A stretch of 64,000 nt of DNA from Gemmatimonadota bacterium. Lineage in GTDB: Bacteria; Gemmatimonadota; Gemmatimonadetes; Longimicrobiales; Gaopeijiaceae. A program made the translations under genes and the position numbers. A model generated the notes under the pieces. The model was not told the origin of the DNA. It did no database searches and was given only the letters and a program-made list of their open reading frames with translations. Below are positions 33,069-42,881 of this stretch, piece after piece; within the stretch, counting starts at the first letter, position 1; each line of letters begins with the position of its first letter. Location: NCBI GenBank assembly GCA_022823365.1, contig JAJDXG010000019.1, positions 62,001 through 126,000 on the forward strand, read 5' to 3'.

Positions 33069-33464
33069 ATGGACCCCACGAGGATGAATCGGAGCCCGCT
33101 GCGCGCGGCACCGCTCGCCGGTCTGACCTTGACGGCGGTGGTCATGGCCTGCGACACCGAAGCCCCCACCGCTCTCGACGACGCGCTCCTCGACGTGCTG
33201 GCGGACCCCGAGGCAGCCGTCAACGCGGACGGGGCCGACAATCCGGGAGCACTTCAAATCAGGGGCGCGCTCGGAGACGGCGCCCCGCTGGTCTTCGTCG
33301 ACGGCGTCGAGCTCGAAGCGGGCAGCGCGGGGCTCAGCTCCCTGAACCCGGACGACATCGAGAGCATCGAGGTCATCAAGGGAGAGGCGGCCGCCGACCT
33401 GTACGGCGAGCGCGCCGAGAACGGCGTCATCCGGATCCTGACGATCGAGTCCCCGGGCGGCTGA
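33069..33464 (+). CDS. Plug-domain lipoprotein, partial duplicate of the M56 gene tail
   Basis: 131 residues from ATG 33069, preceded by TTGGAGG. The signal is MNRSPLRAAPLAGLTLTAVVMAC with a plausible lipobox. The mature part shares PTALDDALLDV and ADPEA exactly with the M56 protein and ends in the same plug-like pattern (DDIESIEVIKGEAAADLYGERAENGVI). Homology extends upstream of the start to about 32985, matching M56 residues near VESRHSLERRLKVM. So a 3' fragment was duplicated and became a free lipoprotein. Confidence 0.7.
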   Translation: MDPTRMNRSPLRAAPLAGLTLTAVVMACDTEAPTALDDALLDVLADPEAAVNADGADNPGALQIRGALGDGAPLVFVDGVELEAGSAGLSSLNPDDIESIEVIKGEAAADLYGERAENGVIRILTIESPGG

Positions 33465-33527
33465 ACCCGGGAACCGGCGCGTCGCCGAGCGCTGCGCCGC
33501 CGTCCGGCGACGCCAGCTCTTTCCGCC

Positions 33528-35584
33528 CTACCCGTCCTGCGTCACCGGCGTCTTGTGCGTCCCCCACTTCTCGAACCACTTGCGCAGATATAGCTGCGTC
33601 CGGAGGAAGTTCGAGGGCCGCGAGCTGGTGCCGTGCCACTCCTCCTGGAAGCGGATCATGACCGTGGGCACGCCCACGTACTGCAGCGCCTGGTAGAACT
33701 CCTCGGTCTGCCCCATGGGGGTGCGCAGGTCCATCTCGCCGGTCAGGAGCATGGTCGGCGTGGTCACGTTGCCGACGTAGAAGATCGATGAGCGGTCGAT
33801 CCACTCCGCCGGATCCTCCCAGAAGGGCTTCTCGAAGGTGCGCGTGTAGCTGATGGCGTCCGAGGTGCCCATCGCCGACATCCAGTTGACGATGGGGCAG
33901 TTGGCGGATGCGGCGGTGAAGCGGTCGGTGTTGCCCACGATGTAGCTGGTGAGGATGCCGCCGCCCGAGCACCCGTAGACGAAGAGGTTGTCCTCGTCCA
34001 CGTAGCCGCGCCCGAGCATCTCGTCGACGCCGGCCATCAGATCCGGGAAGTCCGCCCCGGGATAGTCGTGGTTGATGGCGTTGGCGAACTCGGTGCCGTA
34101 ACCGGTGCTGCCGCGCGGGTTGGTGTAGAGCACCACGTAGTCGTTGGCGGCGTGTTCCTGGAAGGCGAAGTTGAAACCGCCGTTGTACATGGCGTGCGGG
34201 CCGCCGTGGATGACCAGCATCATCGGGTAGATGCGGGAGGGGTCGAAACCCGGCGGCTTCACGATCCATCCCTGGATGCGGAAGTCGTCCTCCGAGTCGT
34301 ACCAGATCTCCTCGACTTCGCCCAGTTCGACGTATCCCAGCACGTCCGCGTTCACGTCGGTGAGGCGCCGGGTCTCGTCCGGGCTGTCGAGGTCGAAGCG
34401 GAAGACGTCTCCGGGCTCATGCGCGCTTGAGATCACACCCACGCCGACGCCGTCGTCCGAGAACGACGACAGGCCGAAGAGGTGCTCGCCGGAGGTGAGC
34501 TGCGTCACCCCCCCATCGACCGACACGAAGTGAAGCTGCGCGTAGCCGTCCCTGCGTACGCTGAAGTAGAGGCCGCTGCCGTCGCGCGCCCACATCATGC
34601 CTCCGACCTGCCGGTCGTAGTCCCCGGAGATGACGCGCGAGCCGGAGCCGTCCCGGTTCATCAGGTGGATCCTCTGGTTGCGATAGGTATCGCGGTGGGC
34701 ATCGATCCCGGTGTAGGCGATGAGCGACCCATCGGGCGACGGCACCGGGCCACCGTCGGGGCCACGCCTGTCAGTAAGCCTCCGGATGTCGCCACTCGCT
34801 ACGGCAACCGCGTAGATCTCCGACTCCTGCCAGTGCTCGGGGCGGTCCCAGTCGTCCTCCCGGTATGACGTGAAGTAGATCTCGCTGCCGTCGGGGCTCC
34901 ACTGGATGCCCGAATGGTTCCAGTCCCCGTCGGTCAGTTGGCGCGCGGTCCCGCCCCCGGCCGGGACCACGAAGACATGCGTCCAGCCGGTGTCCACGTA
35001 GCCCTGCCGGTCCCGCTTGTACCCGGCCCGCTCCACCACCTGGGTTCGCGCACCCACTGGGCTCCCTCCGGACGGCGCGGAAGCTCCACGCCGGCGAAAT
35101 CGGCCCGGTCGGCCACCCGGCTCGTGAAGGCGATCCACTCGCCGTCGGGGGACCACTGCGGTCCCGACGGCCCGCTCTCCAGACGCGTGATCTGGCTGAC
35201 CGCGCCCTCGTCGTCCATCCAGCGGACGAAGAGCTGGGAGCCGCTGGGCTCGCCGCGCGCGGTGAAGAGGATGCGCGTGCCGTCGGGCGACCAGCGGGCT
35301 CCGCTGCCGTCGAGGAGGTGCCTGGCGCGGGACCCGTCGGCGTTCATGATCCAGAGCGACGATTCCCGCCGGTCGGCCTGTTTGTCGACCCAGCCCCTGG
35401 TATGGACGATGCGCTCTCCGTCAGGGGAGATGCGCGGATCGGACACGCTCTCCATGTCCAGGTAGTGCGTGAGCGAGAGCCGCTCCTGGGCCGCTGCGGG
35501 GGTGGCGATTGTCAAAGCGGCGAATCCTGCCGCGGCGAAGGTGGCGACGGCGGCCATCCGGGTTGCGGTGCGTGAACGTCTCAT
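33528..35584 (-). pseudogene. S9-family peptidase gene interrupted by a frameshift
   Basis: Two overlapping frames form one S9 peptidase of about 685 residues. ATG 35584 (AGGAG upstream) starts a signal peptide and the first propeller blades. After ..WVREP the frame shifts, and the second frame continues ..VVERAGYKRDRQ to the end at 33528. The shift lies at a CCC run (35042-35044, minus strand), where one extra C would restore it. The catalytic residues are intact: GCSGGG Ser, GEMDLRTP Asp and EEWHG His. This may be a recent mutation or a sequencing error. Confidence 0.85.
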
Positions 35585-35629
35585 CAGTTACTCCTCCACT
35601 TCCGTTTACTCGGTACGCTGCGGAAAAAC

Positions 35630-35645
35630 ACTCATTACGTTGAGT
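35630..35645. repeat. Inverted repeat in S9 gene upstream region
   Basis: ACTCA-TTACGT-TGAGT in an unusually AT-rich 111-base spacer between the MscS gene and the frameshifted S9 gene. The motif GAGTAA or its complement recurs about five times in this spacer. It is a possible operator; no recognisable -10 box could be placed with confidence. Confidence 0.4.
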
Positions 35646-35695
35646 AAATCGTCATCATGGGTAACTCATCGCAGTTTTTTACTCTGTCAATTACA

Positions 35696-36844
35696 TCACC
35701 CCGGTCGCGGCAGCTCCGCAGGCGCCGGCCCCGATTCCCCGTGGATGATCAGCTCCCGCTTCGGATACGGAATCTCCACGCCGGCGTCGGCGAAGGCGGC
35801 GACCGCCCGGCCCGTGATTTCGTCCGCGATGCGGCGGCGGTTGCGGGCCTCGAGGATCCAGACGCGCAGCTGGATCTGGACGTCGGAGGGCCCGAAGCCG
35901 CGCACGATAACGATAGGCTCGGGCTCCAGTTTCACCCCCTGCACCTGCTTCGCGGCCGCGATCAGCAGCACCTTGGCGCGGTCGATGTCGGACTCGTAGG
36001 CCACGGAGAACGGGATGCGCAGGCGAATGTCCTGACCGGACATGGTGTAGTTGACGATGTCGCGCACCATGATCAGGCTGTTGGGCACGATGATCACCAG
36101 ATTGTCCGGGTTGCGGATCTTGGTGGCGCGCAGGCCGATCTCGATGACATCGCCCCAGGTGCCGGTCTCGTTGGGCGCGGTCCACAACTCGATGCGGTCT
36201 CCGACCTTGAAGGGCCGGTCCATGATGAGGAGCACGCCCGCGATCAGGTTCGACAGCGTGTCCTTGGCCGCCAGTGAGAGCGCGAGGCCCATGACGCCGG
36301 CGCCGGCCAGCAGCGGGGCGATGTTGAGGCCCAGCAGGTCCAGGGCCAGCACGACTCCGAGCGCCAGGATGACGAAACGGACGGTGCGGTTTATGAGGGG
36401 AAACGCCGTCTCGTCGAGCGTTGTTTCCCCCTTGGCGATGACCCGGCCCTCGACCACGTCGAGGATGTCGCCGATGAAGCGGCTGAGCGGAAGAAACAGG
36501 AGTCCGACCCAGATTGCCAGAACCCAGTTGGCGGCCGGCGGCGAATCCCCGGTCGCAGTGGGGATGGACCAGACATGGATGAGGCGCCAGGCGGCCCAGG
36601 CGATGATCGAGAACAGCCCGGCGCTCAGCAGAAACTCGACGAAGTGATCGTCGAGCCGGGTCTCGGTGCGCTTCACCCATCGCTTCTTCGCGCGCCCGAG
36701 AATCCAGCGGACGATGAAATAGACGACGGTCGCCAGCACGATCGTCGCAGCGGTAGGCATCCAGCGTGGCGAAGCGTAGGCGAGCGCCGCCCGCCAGAGC
36801 GTGCCGATGTCGAAGGACCCGAAGTTGAAACCCAGGAATTCCAA
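35696..36844 (-). CDS. MscS-family mechanosensitive channel
   Basis: 382 residues starting at TTG 36844 (a stop lies 12 codons upstream, and GAGG precedes). About four membrane segments lead into the pore helix region GLNIAPLLAGAGVMGLALSLAAKDTLSNLIAG, followed by the MscS beta domain (RPFKVGDRIEL, GLRATKIRNPDN, VPNSLIM) and a C-terminal alpha/beta domain. It releases osmolytes under hypo-osmotic stress. It may share a transcript with the S9 gene downstream. Confidence 0.9.
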   Translation of the reverse strand: MEFLGFNFGSFDIGTLWRAALAYASPRWMPTAATIVLATVVYFIVRWILGRAKKRWVKRTETRLDDHFVEFLLSAGLFSIIAWAAWRLIHVWSIPTATGDSPPAANWVLAIWVGLLFLPLSRFIGDILDVVEGRVIAKGETTLDETAFPLINRTVRFVILALGVVLALDLLGLNIAPLLAGAGVMGLALSLAAKDTLSNLIAGVLLIMDRPFKVGDRIELWTAPNETGTWGDVIEIGLRATKIRNPDNLVIIVPNSLIMVRDIVNYTMSGQDIRLRIPFSVAYESDIDRAKVLLIAAAKQVQGVKLEPEPIVIVRGFGPSDVQIQLRVWILEARNRRRIADEITGRAVAAFADAGVEIPYPKRELIIHGESGPAPAELPRPG

Positions 36845-37046
36845 GCCCGCCTCGCTGAGTGGGGTTGCGCACGATGATCAGACGCCGGAAGGCCTAGCCT
36901 AATCGTTTGGTCGCTCGTATATCAACCGAATCGCCGGAGCCCGTCCCGGTCGTCCGCGCCGCTTGCAGCTCGAATTGGCGGAACATAACCGGCAACCCCG
37001 GACGGGACACCGCCGCAATGGGACTCCTCCCCCGGAGAACTCGCCG

Positions 37047-38708
37047 ATGAAGGTGCACGCTGTCTCCAGGATTCCGGCGCTCCGGTTCGTGCCTCTCCTG
37101 GCCCTCCCGCTTGCGGCCTGCACGGTGGGCGGGGAGCCGGCCGACATCCTCATCCTCGGGGGCTCGGTGGTGGACGGTTCGGGGGACGAGGCGATGACGG
37201 CCGACGTTGCGGTGGCCGGTGACCGCATCCGCTTCGTGGGGGATGCTGCGAGCGAGGGGATCACGGCGCTGGACACGGTCGACGCGCGCGGGCTGGTGGT
37301 CGCGCCCGGATTCATCGACATGCATTCGCACGCCGAGCTCGACGCCGATCACGGCCGGGACGCGCGCGCCTTCCTTTTCCAGGGCGTCACGACGGTCGCT
37401 CTCGGGCTCGACGGGGGCGGCTCGGCCCACGTTGCGGACCGGCTGGCCGGGTGGACCGAGGACGGCATCGGGGTGAACGCCTTTCTCTCCGTGGGCCACA
37501 ACTGGGTGCGGCGGCAGGTGCTGGGGATGGCGGACCGCGCGCCCACCGAGGCCGAGCTGGACGAGATGCGCGCCCTGGTGCGCAAGGGGATGGAGGAGGG
37601 CGCATATGGCCTTTCCTCCGGGCTCTTCTACCTGCCCGGCAACTATGCGGAGACCGAGGAGGTCATCGAGCTCAACCGGGTCGCCGCCGAGTACCCGGGG
37701 GCGATCTACGACACCCACGACCGCGATCTGGGCGCCGCCTATCCGTCCTTCGGCTACCTCAAGTCGATCGAGGAGGGGATCCGCATCGGCGAGGAGGCGG
37801 GGACCAAGGTCATTTTCAGCCATTTCAACGCCCAGGGAGCCCACAACTACGGCCGGGCGCCAGAGGGGGCGGCGCTGATCGAGGCGGCGCGGGCGCGCGG
37901 GGTCCAGGTGGCCGGAGCGCATCACTCCTACACCGCGACCCAATCCAACCTGCGCTCCTACACGATCCCCAGCTGGTTCGTGGCGGGGGGCGACACGGCC
38001 ATGCTGCGGCGCTTCGACGATCCCGACACGGTCCAGGTGATCGACAGCCAGACGCTCGAGATGCTCACCATCCGGGGCGGGGCAGATCGCCTTCTGTTCG
38101 CCGACCGGCGGCCGGAACTGAACGGCAGGACGCTCCAGGACGTGGCCGACGAACTGAGCATGCAGCCCTCCGCCGCGGCCCGCCACATCCTGCGCGACGG
38201 GAACGCCGCGGTGATGAACCTCGGTCTCTACGACATCGAAAACGTGCGCTACCTGGCGCAGCTCGACTGGATGATGACGTGCACGGACGGGCGCGACCCG
38301 GGACCGACCCGGCCCATCACCCACCCCCGCGCCTTCGGGTCGTTCTCGAAAAAGCTCCGCGAGCTGGTGCTGGACGAAGGACTCATCACGCTGCCCTTCG
38401 CGGTGCGCTCCATGACCGGGCTGGCGGCCGACTTTCTCGAATGGCCCGAGCGGGGCTATCTGCGCGAGGGATACTTCGCCGACATCGCCGTGCTGGAGCT
38501 GGCTGCGGTGCGCGACATGGCCACCTACGAGGATCCGCACCAGTACTCGGAGGGCACCGTGCATGTGCTGGTGAACGGAGCGTTCGCCATCCGGGACGGC
38601 GAGGCCACGATGGCGCTGGCGGGACGCGCGCTGGTGCGGGGCGGGGCGGGCTTCGTGGCGGGGGGTTCTGCGGAGGCTGAGGTCTCGGCGGACGCGGGGG
38701 CCCCGTGA
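37047..38708 (+). CDS. N-acyl-D-amino-acid deacylase-like amidohydrolase, lipoprotein
   Basis: 553 residues from ATG 37047. The lipoprotein signal ends LPLAACTVGG. The amidohydrolase fold shows ADILILGGSVVDGSG, the metal motif GFIDMHSHAELD (His about 93 and 95), DTHDRDLGAAYPS, HFNAQG and AHHSYTAT. The C-terminal small domain includes GYLREGYFADIAVL. The family includes D-aminoacylases acting on D-amino-acid derivatives. Exact substrate is unknown. The track start at 36963 is rejected. Confidence 0.85.
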   Translation: MKVHAVSRIPALRFVPLLALPLAACTVGGEPADILILGGSVVDGSGDEAMTADVAVAGDRIRFVGDAASEGITALDTVDARGLVVAPGFIDMHSHAELDADHGRDARAFLFQGVTTVALGLDGGGSAHVADRLAGWTEDGIGVNAFLSVGHNWVRRQVLGMADRAPTEAELDEMRALVRKGMEEGAYGLSSGLFYLPGNYAETEEVIELNRVAAEYPGAIYDTHDRDLGAAYPSFGYLKSIEEGIRIGEEAGTKVIFSHFNAQGAHNYGRAPEGAALIEAARARGVQVAGAHHSYTATQSNLRSYTIPSWFVAGGDTAMLRRFDDPDTVQVIDSQTLEMLTIRGGADRLLFADRRPELNGRTLQDVADELSMQPSAAARHILRDGNAAVMNLGLYDIENVRYLAQLDWMMTCTDGRDPGPTRPITHPRAFGSFSKKLRELVLDEGLITLPFAVRSMTGLAADFLEWPERGYLREGYFADIAVLELAAVRDMATYEDPHQYSEGTVHVLVNGAFAIRDGEATMALAGRALVRGGAGFVAGGSAEAEVSADAGAP

Positions 38709-38723
38709 TGCGTGTACGGGAAC

Positions 38724-39566
38724 ATGCGCGAACGGATTCCGGGTGCGGATACGAGCGGAGCGGGCTTCGTGGCTGCTGAGCTCGAGGGGAGGGAGATCCT
38801 CGCGACGCGCGATGGGGCGCTGCTTACGCTCACCCTCCATCGCCCGCATCGGCTGAACGCCGTGAACCTGCCGCTCTACGAGAGGCTGGTCGCGGAGCTG
38901 GAAGGGGCGGAGCGGGACGCTGCCGTTCGCTGCGCTGTTCTCACGGGCAGCGGGCGGGCGTTCTGTGCCGGGGCGGACCTGAAGGCGCACGCCGAGACCC
39001 CGATGACGGGGGAGCGGCGGGAGCGCTATGTGCGCACCGCCCAGCGCGCCAACCACCTGATGCAGACGATGGGCACGCCGGTGGTGGCAGCCGTGAACGG
39101 GCACGCCATCGGGGCGGGGCTTGAGCTGGCCTTGTCCGCGGACTTCGCCATCGTCGCCGAGGAAGCGAAGCTGCGGCTGCCCGAGATCGCGCTCGGCACC
39201 TTCCTGGGCGGGGGCGTCGTGTACACGCTGGCCGAGCGGGTCGGGGTGCTCAAGGCGCGCGAACTCATCTACCTGGGCGACTTCTTCTCGGGAGCGGAGG
39301 CGGCCCGCATGGGGGTGGTTAACCGCGCTCTGCCGGCGGAGGAGGTAGTGCCCGCGGCCCGGGAGCTGGCGACGCGTCTGGCACGCCGCGCGCCGATTCC
39401 GCTCGCGGAGGCCAAGCGCCTCATCGGGCCGGCGGGCAACCTGTCGCGCGAGCAGGCGCTGGCGCGAGAGCGAGCCGCGCTGGAGGAGATCTTCCGGACG
39501 GATGACTGGGCGGAGGGGGTGGCGGCGTTCCGGGAAGGGCGGGCTCCGGACTATCGGGGTCGATAG
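38724..39566 (+). CDS. Enoyl-CoA hydratase/isomerase family protein
   Basis: 280 residues of the crotonase fold. Landmarks are HRPHRLNAVN, the oxyanion-hole segment RAFCAGADLKAH, and NGHAIGAGLELALSADFAI with ALGTFLGGG. The second catalytic Glu position (LPEIALG) is present. It lies 15 bases after the amidohydrolase (ATG 38724; GTG 38712 is also possible) and precedes an acyl-CoA synthetase, suggesting acyl-CoA catabolism. Confidence 0.88.
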   Translation: MRERIPGADTSGAGFVAAELEGREILATRDGALLTLTLHRPHRLNAVNLPLYERLVAELEGAERDAAVRCAVLTGSGRAFCAGADLKAHAETPMTGERRERYVRTAQRANHLMQTMGTPVVAAVNGHAIGAGLELALSADFAIVAEEAKLRLPEIALGTFLGGGVVYTLAERVGVLKARELIYLGDFFSGAEAARMGVVNRALPAEEVVPAARELATRLARRAPIPLAEAKRLIGPAGNLSREQALARERAALEEIFRTDDWAEGVAAFREGRAPDYRGR

Positions 39567-39614
39567 TCGCGGGCCGGCCAGCCGCTTGCGGACCATCATC
39601 TCAGGGATCCCGAA

Positions 39615-41789
39615 ATGACCCTCCGGCGCATCTTCGAGCCCGCTTCGATCGCGGTGGTGGGGGCCAGCGCCAATCCCACGAAGAGGGGCTACCAGATCCT
39701 GCGCGGGCTCGCGAAATCGGGCTACCCGGGCCCGGTCTACGCCGTGAACCCGCGCGGCGGAAGACTGTTGGGACACGTACTGCTCACATCCGTGGAGGCA
39801 CTGCCGCACGGCGTGGATCTGGCCGTCCTGTGCACCCCCGCCGAGACGGCGCCGGCGCTCGTGCGCGCCTGCGGGCAGCGGGGCGTCGGGGGGGTGGTGG
39901 TGCTTGCGGTGGGCTTCGGCGAGTCGGGACGCCGGGGCACGGAACTGGAGGCCCGCCTGGGCGAGGCGGCGCGCGCGCACGGCGTGCGGGTGATTGGTCC
40001 GAACACCTCCGGGATGATGAACCTGCACAAGGCGGTAAACCTGATCGGCGTGCGCGGTGTGCGGGCCGGCGGGATCGCGCTGCTGGTGCAGTCCGGGAAC
40101 ATCGCGCTGGGGCTCATGAACGAGATCGGCGCGCGCACGCGGGAGGGAATTTCCGTGTGCTGCGGGCTCGGCAACCAGGTCGACGTCGGGTTCGGCGAAG
40201 TGCTCGGGTACTTGGGTGAGGACGAGCACACCAGAGCGGTGATCGCGCATGTGGAGGGCTTCACGGACGCGCGCGCGTTCCTGCGGGCCGCCGCCCGGGT
40301 CACGCCCCGCAAGCCCGTGGTGGTGATCAAGTCGGGGCGGACGGCAGTGGGGGCCAGGGCGGCCCTGTCGCACACCGGGGCGGTGGCGGGCCCGTACGAC
40401 CGCCTGCGGGCGGGACTGGCGCAGGCCGGGGTGACCGAAGTCCGTCGCACCGACCAGCTGGTCGCGGTCGCGCATGCGCTGGCGTCGCAGCCCGCCGCGC
40501 CGCCCGGCAGCGGGATCGCCATCCTCTCGGACGGCGGCGGGCAGAACACCCTGGCGGTGGACGCGATCGCCGAGTCGGGGGCGCGGCTGGCAACCCTTGC
40601 GCGCGAGACCCGCGACCGGCTCCGGGAGGTGCTCGGCCCGGCCGCCGCGGTCGCCAACCCGGTGGACGTGGCGGGGGCGGCGGACGCCGAGCCGCGCGCG
40701 TTCGAGCGCGCCCTGAATGTGCTCGCCCCCGACCCGGCGGTCGGGATCGTCCTGGTGGTGGGGCTCTTCGGCGGCTACGGCATCCGCTTCTCCGACACCC
40801 TCACCGCCTCCGAGACCGAGGCCGCCCGGGCGATGGCGGCCAGGATGCGCGCCCTCGGCAAGGCCATGGTCGTGCACTCCATGTACACGACCCACGACAG
40901 CCCGCCCGTGGACGCCTTCGTCGACGCCGGCGTTCCCGTGATCGAGTCGCTGGAGGCGGCGTGCCGCGCCACGGTCGAGCTCGAGCGCAGATCGCGACGG
41001 GGACGCGCATCCCGCTGGAATCCCGACGGCCATCCGAGGGGGGTGGGCTCGGTTGGCCCGCCGCGGACCACCTCCCGCCCGCTCCACCCCGCGATCCGCG
41101 CGGCCCGCGAGGAAGGGCGCATCACTCTGACCGAGGTGGAGGCGCGCGCCCTGCTGGAGGCGGCGGGGCTGGTCTTCCCGGCCGCCGAGGTCGCCGACTC
41201 GGGAGACGCGGCGGCTCGGGCGGCAGAGCGCCTCGGGGGTCCGGTGGCGGTCAAGCTGCTCTCCCGCCGGATCACTCACAAGTCGGACGCCGGCGGGGTG
41301 GTGCTCGACGTAGCGGATGGCGCCGCTGCCGCCCACGCCTTCGAGGCCATCGTCTCAAATGCCCAGGGCTATGCCCGCGCCGAAGGCCTGCCTCCTGAAG
41401 CCTGGTCCGCACTGGTCACCCCGATGCTGCCCGCACCCACGGCCGAACTGCTCATCGGCGCATACCGCGACCCCCAGCTCGGCCCCATGGTGACCGTGGG
41501 CATCGGCGGCACCCGGGTGGAGGTGCTGCGCGATGTCACCCACCGGGTGCTTCCCATCGAGCCCCGTGACGTGGAGATGATGATCGGGGAACTGCGCGCC
41601 AGTCCTCTGCTCACCGGAAGCCGGGGCCGCTCCGCGGTTTCGGTCTCCGGAATCGTCCGCGCCGCCGAGGCCGTAGCCGGCTGCGTGATGGCGTGGAGCG
41701 ATGTCGCAGAGGTCGAGGTCAACCCCCTGTTCGCGTACGGCGACCGCGCCGTGCCGGCCGACGCGCGCGTGGTCCTGTCCCCTCCGTGA
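39615..41789 (+). CDS. NDP-forming acyl-CoA synthetase (fused alpha-beta)
   Basis: 724 residues. The N-terminal CoA-binding domain (SIAVVGASANPTKRG) is followed by succinyl-CoA-synthetase-like domains with LLVQSGNIALG and the phospho-His in ALSHTGAVAG (about 252). A linker leads to a C-terminal ATP-grasp domain (GPVAVKLLSRRITHKSDAGGV, EVEVNPLF). It interconverts an acyl-CoA and acid plus NTP. The acid is unknown, and the enoyl-CoA hydratase beside it suggests a longer or aromatic acyl group. Confidence 0.9.
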   Translation: MTLRRIFEPASIAVVGASANPTKRGYQILRGLAKSGYPGPVYAVNPRGGRLLGHVLLTSVEALPHGVDLAVLCTPAETAPALVRACGQRGVGGVVVLAVGFGESGRRGTELEARLGEAARAHGVRVIGPNTSGMMNLHKAVNLIGVRGVRAGGIALLVQSGNIALGLMNEIGARTREGISVCCGLGNQVDVGFGEVLGYLGEDEHTRAVIAHVEGFTDARAFLRAAARVTPRKPVVVIKSGRTAVGARAALSHTGAVAGPYDRLRAGLAQAGVTEVRRTDQLVAVAHALASQPAAPPGSGIAILSDGGGQNTLAVDAIAESGARLATLARETRDRLREVLGPAAAVANPVDVAGAADAEPRAFERALNVLAPDPAVGIVLVVGLFGGYGIRFSDTLTASETEAARAMAARMRALGKAMVVHSMYTTHDSPPVDAFVDAGVPVIESLEAACRATVELERRSRRGRASRWNPDGHPRGVGSVGPPRTTSRPLHPAIRAAREEGRITLTEVEARALLEAAGLVFPAAEVADSGDAAARAAERLGGPVAVKLLSRRITHKSDAGGVVLDVADGAAAAHAFEAIVSNAQGYARAEGLPPEAWSALVTPMLPAPTAELLIGAYRDPQLGPMVTVGIGGTRVEVLRDVTHRVLPIEPRDVEMMIGELRASPLLTGSRGRSAVSVSGIVRAAEAVAGCVMAWSDVAEVEVNPLFAYGDRAVPADARVVLSPP

Positions 41790-41913
41790 CGACGCGCATC
41801 CATCGAGTCCGGAGATGGCCCGCACTCCCGGGCCAACGTTGCAAGCCCGCGAGCCGGACCCCCATCTTGCCATCTGCCGAATTGCACGCCCCACCCTCAC
41901 CCTGGAGGCATCC

Positions 41914-42315
41914 ATGAACAAGAACTTCCTCGTGGCCACGATCGCGGGCGGCATTACCCTGTGGGTACTGGGTTTCGTCATCTACGGCGTACTGCTGGCG
42001 GACTTCTTCGCCAACGACGCGATCAACCCCGAGCCCATCATGTGGGCGGTGACGCTGGGTCAGCTCCTTTCCGCGGCGTTCCTCACCATCATCCTCGGAT
42101 GGAAGGGCGTCGCCAACGCGAAGGAGGGCTTTCAGGCCGGAGCGATCGTCGGGGCCGTGATGGGCCTTGCCTTCGGCCTGATGATGTACGGGACGATGGT
42201 GGGCATGCACACGATGGCCACGCTTCTCGGCGATACCGTGGTCTCGCTGGTCGTCTACGGGGTCGGTGGCGCGGTGATCGCGATAATGCTCAACCGGGGA
42301 GGCGCCGCAGCCTGA
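41914..42315 (+). CDS. Small four-helix membrane protein (paralogue A)
   Basis: 133 residues from ATG 41914 with GGAGGC upstream. There are about four membrane segments and a conserved central loop ILGWKGVANAKEGFQAGAIVGAVMG. The same pattern occurs in the gene at 50916 (LGWRGVGNAQDGFKGGAVLGAVMS), so these are paralogues of a family I do not recognise. The track start at 41701 lies inside the synthetase gene. Confidence 0.7.
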   Translation: MNKNFLVATIAGGITLWVLGFVIYGVLLADFFANDAINPEPIMWAVTLGQLLSAAFLTIILGWKGVANAKEGFQAGAIVGAVMGLAFGLMMYGTMVGMHTMATLLGDTVVSLVVYGVGGAVIAIMLNRGGAAA

Positions 42316-42370
42316 TTCGGGCTCCTGAAGCGTAGTCGGCCGAAGCTCCACCAGGGGCCGAAGGATGCCT

Positions 42371-42826
42371 CTATCGGCCAAACACTACCGACAGGCGCCT
42401 CCGCAGCTCGTCCCGCACCTCCCGGAAGGCATCCAGCTGCGCCTGCGGAGTCCCGACAGCCGCGGCCGGGTCGGGCAGGCCCCAGTGCACCCGGTGCGCG
42501 TCCCCGAGCCAGACCGGGCACACCTCCTCGGCGCACAGCGTGACCACGGCGTCCACCGGACGCGCCACCTCGTCCACGCCCTTCGAGCAGTGACCCGAGA
42601 TGTCGATTCCGATCTCGGCCAGCGCCGCCACCGCCTGCGGCCGCACCGACGCCGGCTCCGAGCCCGCGGAAGAGACCCTGACGCCGGCGGGCGCGAGAGC
42701 GCGCGCGATCCCTTCGGCCATCTGACTGCGCGCCGAGTTGGCTACGCAAAGGAAGAGGATGTGCCGGAATCCCGGTTCGCGCAGCGCGTCCGTGTCCGAG
42801 CGCCAACTCTCGCCGAGCCCAGTCAT
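42371..42826 (-). CDS. ArsC-like low-molecular-weight phosphatase family protein
   Basis: 151 residues from ATG 42826 (GGAG upstream). The P-loop CVANSARSQ (Cys 27, Arg 33) and the distal DP in HWGLPDPAAA are those of thioredoxin-coupled arsenate reductases. Cysteines in VVTLCAEEVCPVW match the ArsC relay. Arsenate reduction is likely, although no other ars gene is present. The track extension to 43138 overlaps the divergent PQQ gene and is rejected. Confidence 0.85.
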   Translation of the reverse strand: MTGLGESWRSDTDALREPGFRHILFLCVANSARSQMAEGIARALAPAGVRVSSAGSEPASVRPQAVAALAEIGIDISGHCSKGVDEVARPVDAVVTLCAEEVCPVWLGDAHRVHWGLPDPAAAVGTPQAQLDAFREVRDELRRRLSVVFGR

Positions 42827-42881
42827 CCGCTCCGTTTCCTCCTGTCCCGGCCGGGATCGTGGAAGTAGGATTGCACATCCC

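Noticed and set aside
36894-41336. 1480-codon open frame on the minus strand
   Set aside because: It lies antisense to three well-supported genes (amidohydrolase, enoyl-CoA hydratase, acyl-CoA synthetase). Its Arg/His/Gly/Pro-rich sequence matches no fold. Such frames arise in GC-rich DNA because stop codons are rare antisense to biased third positions.
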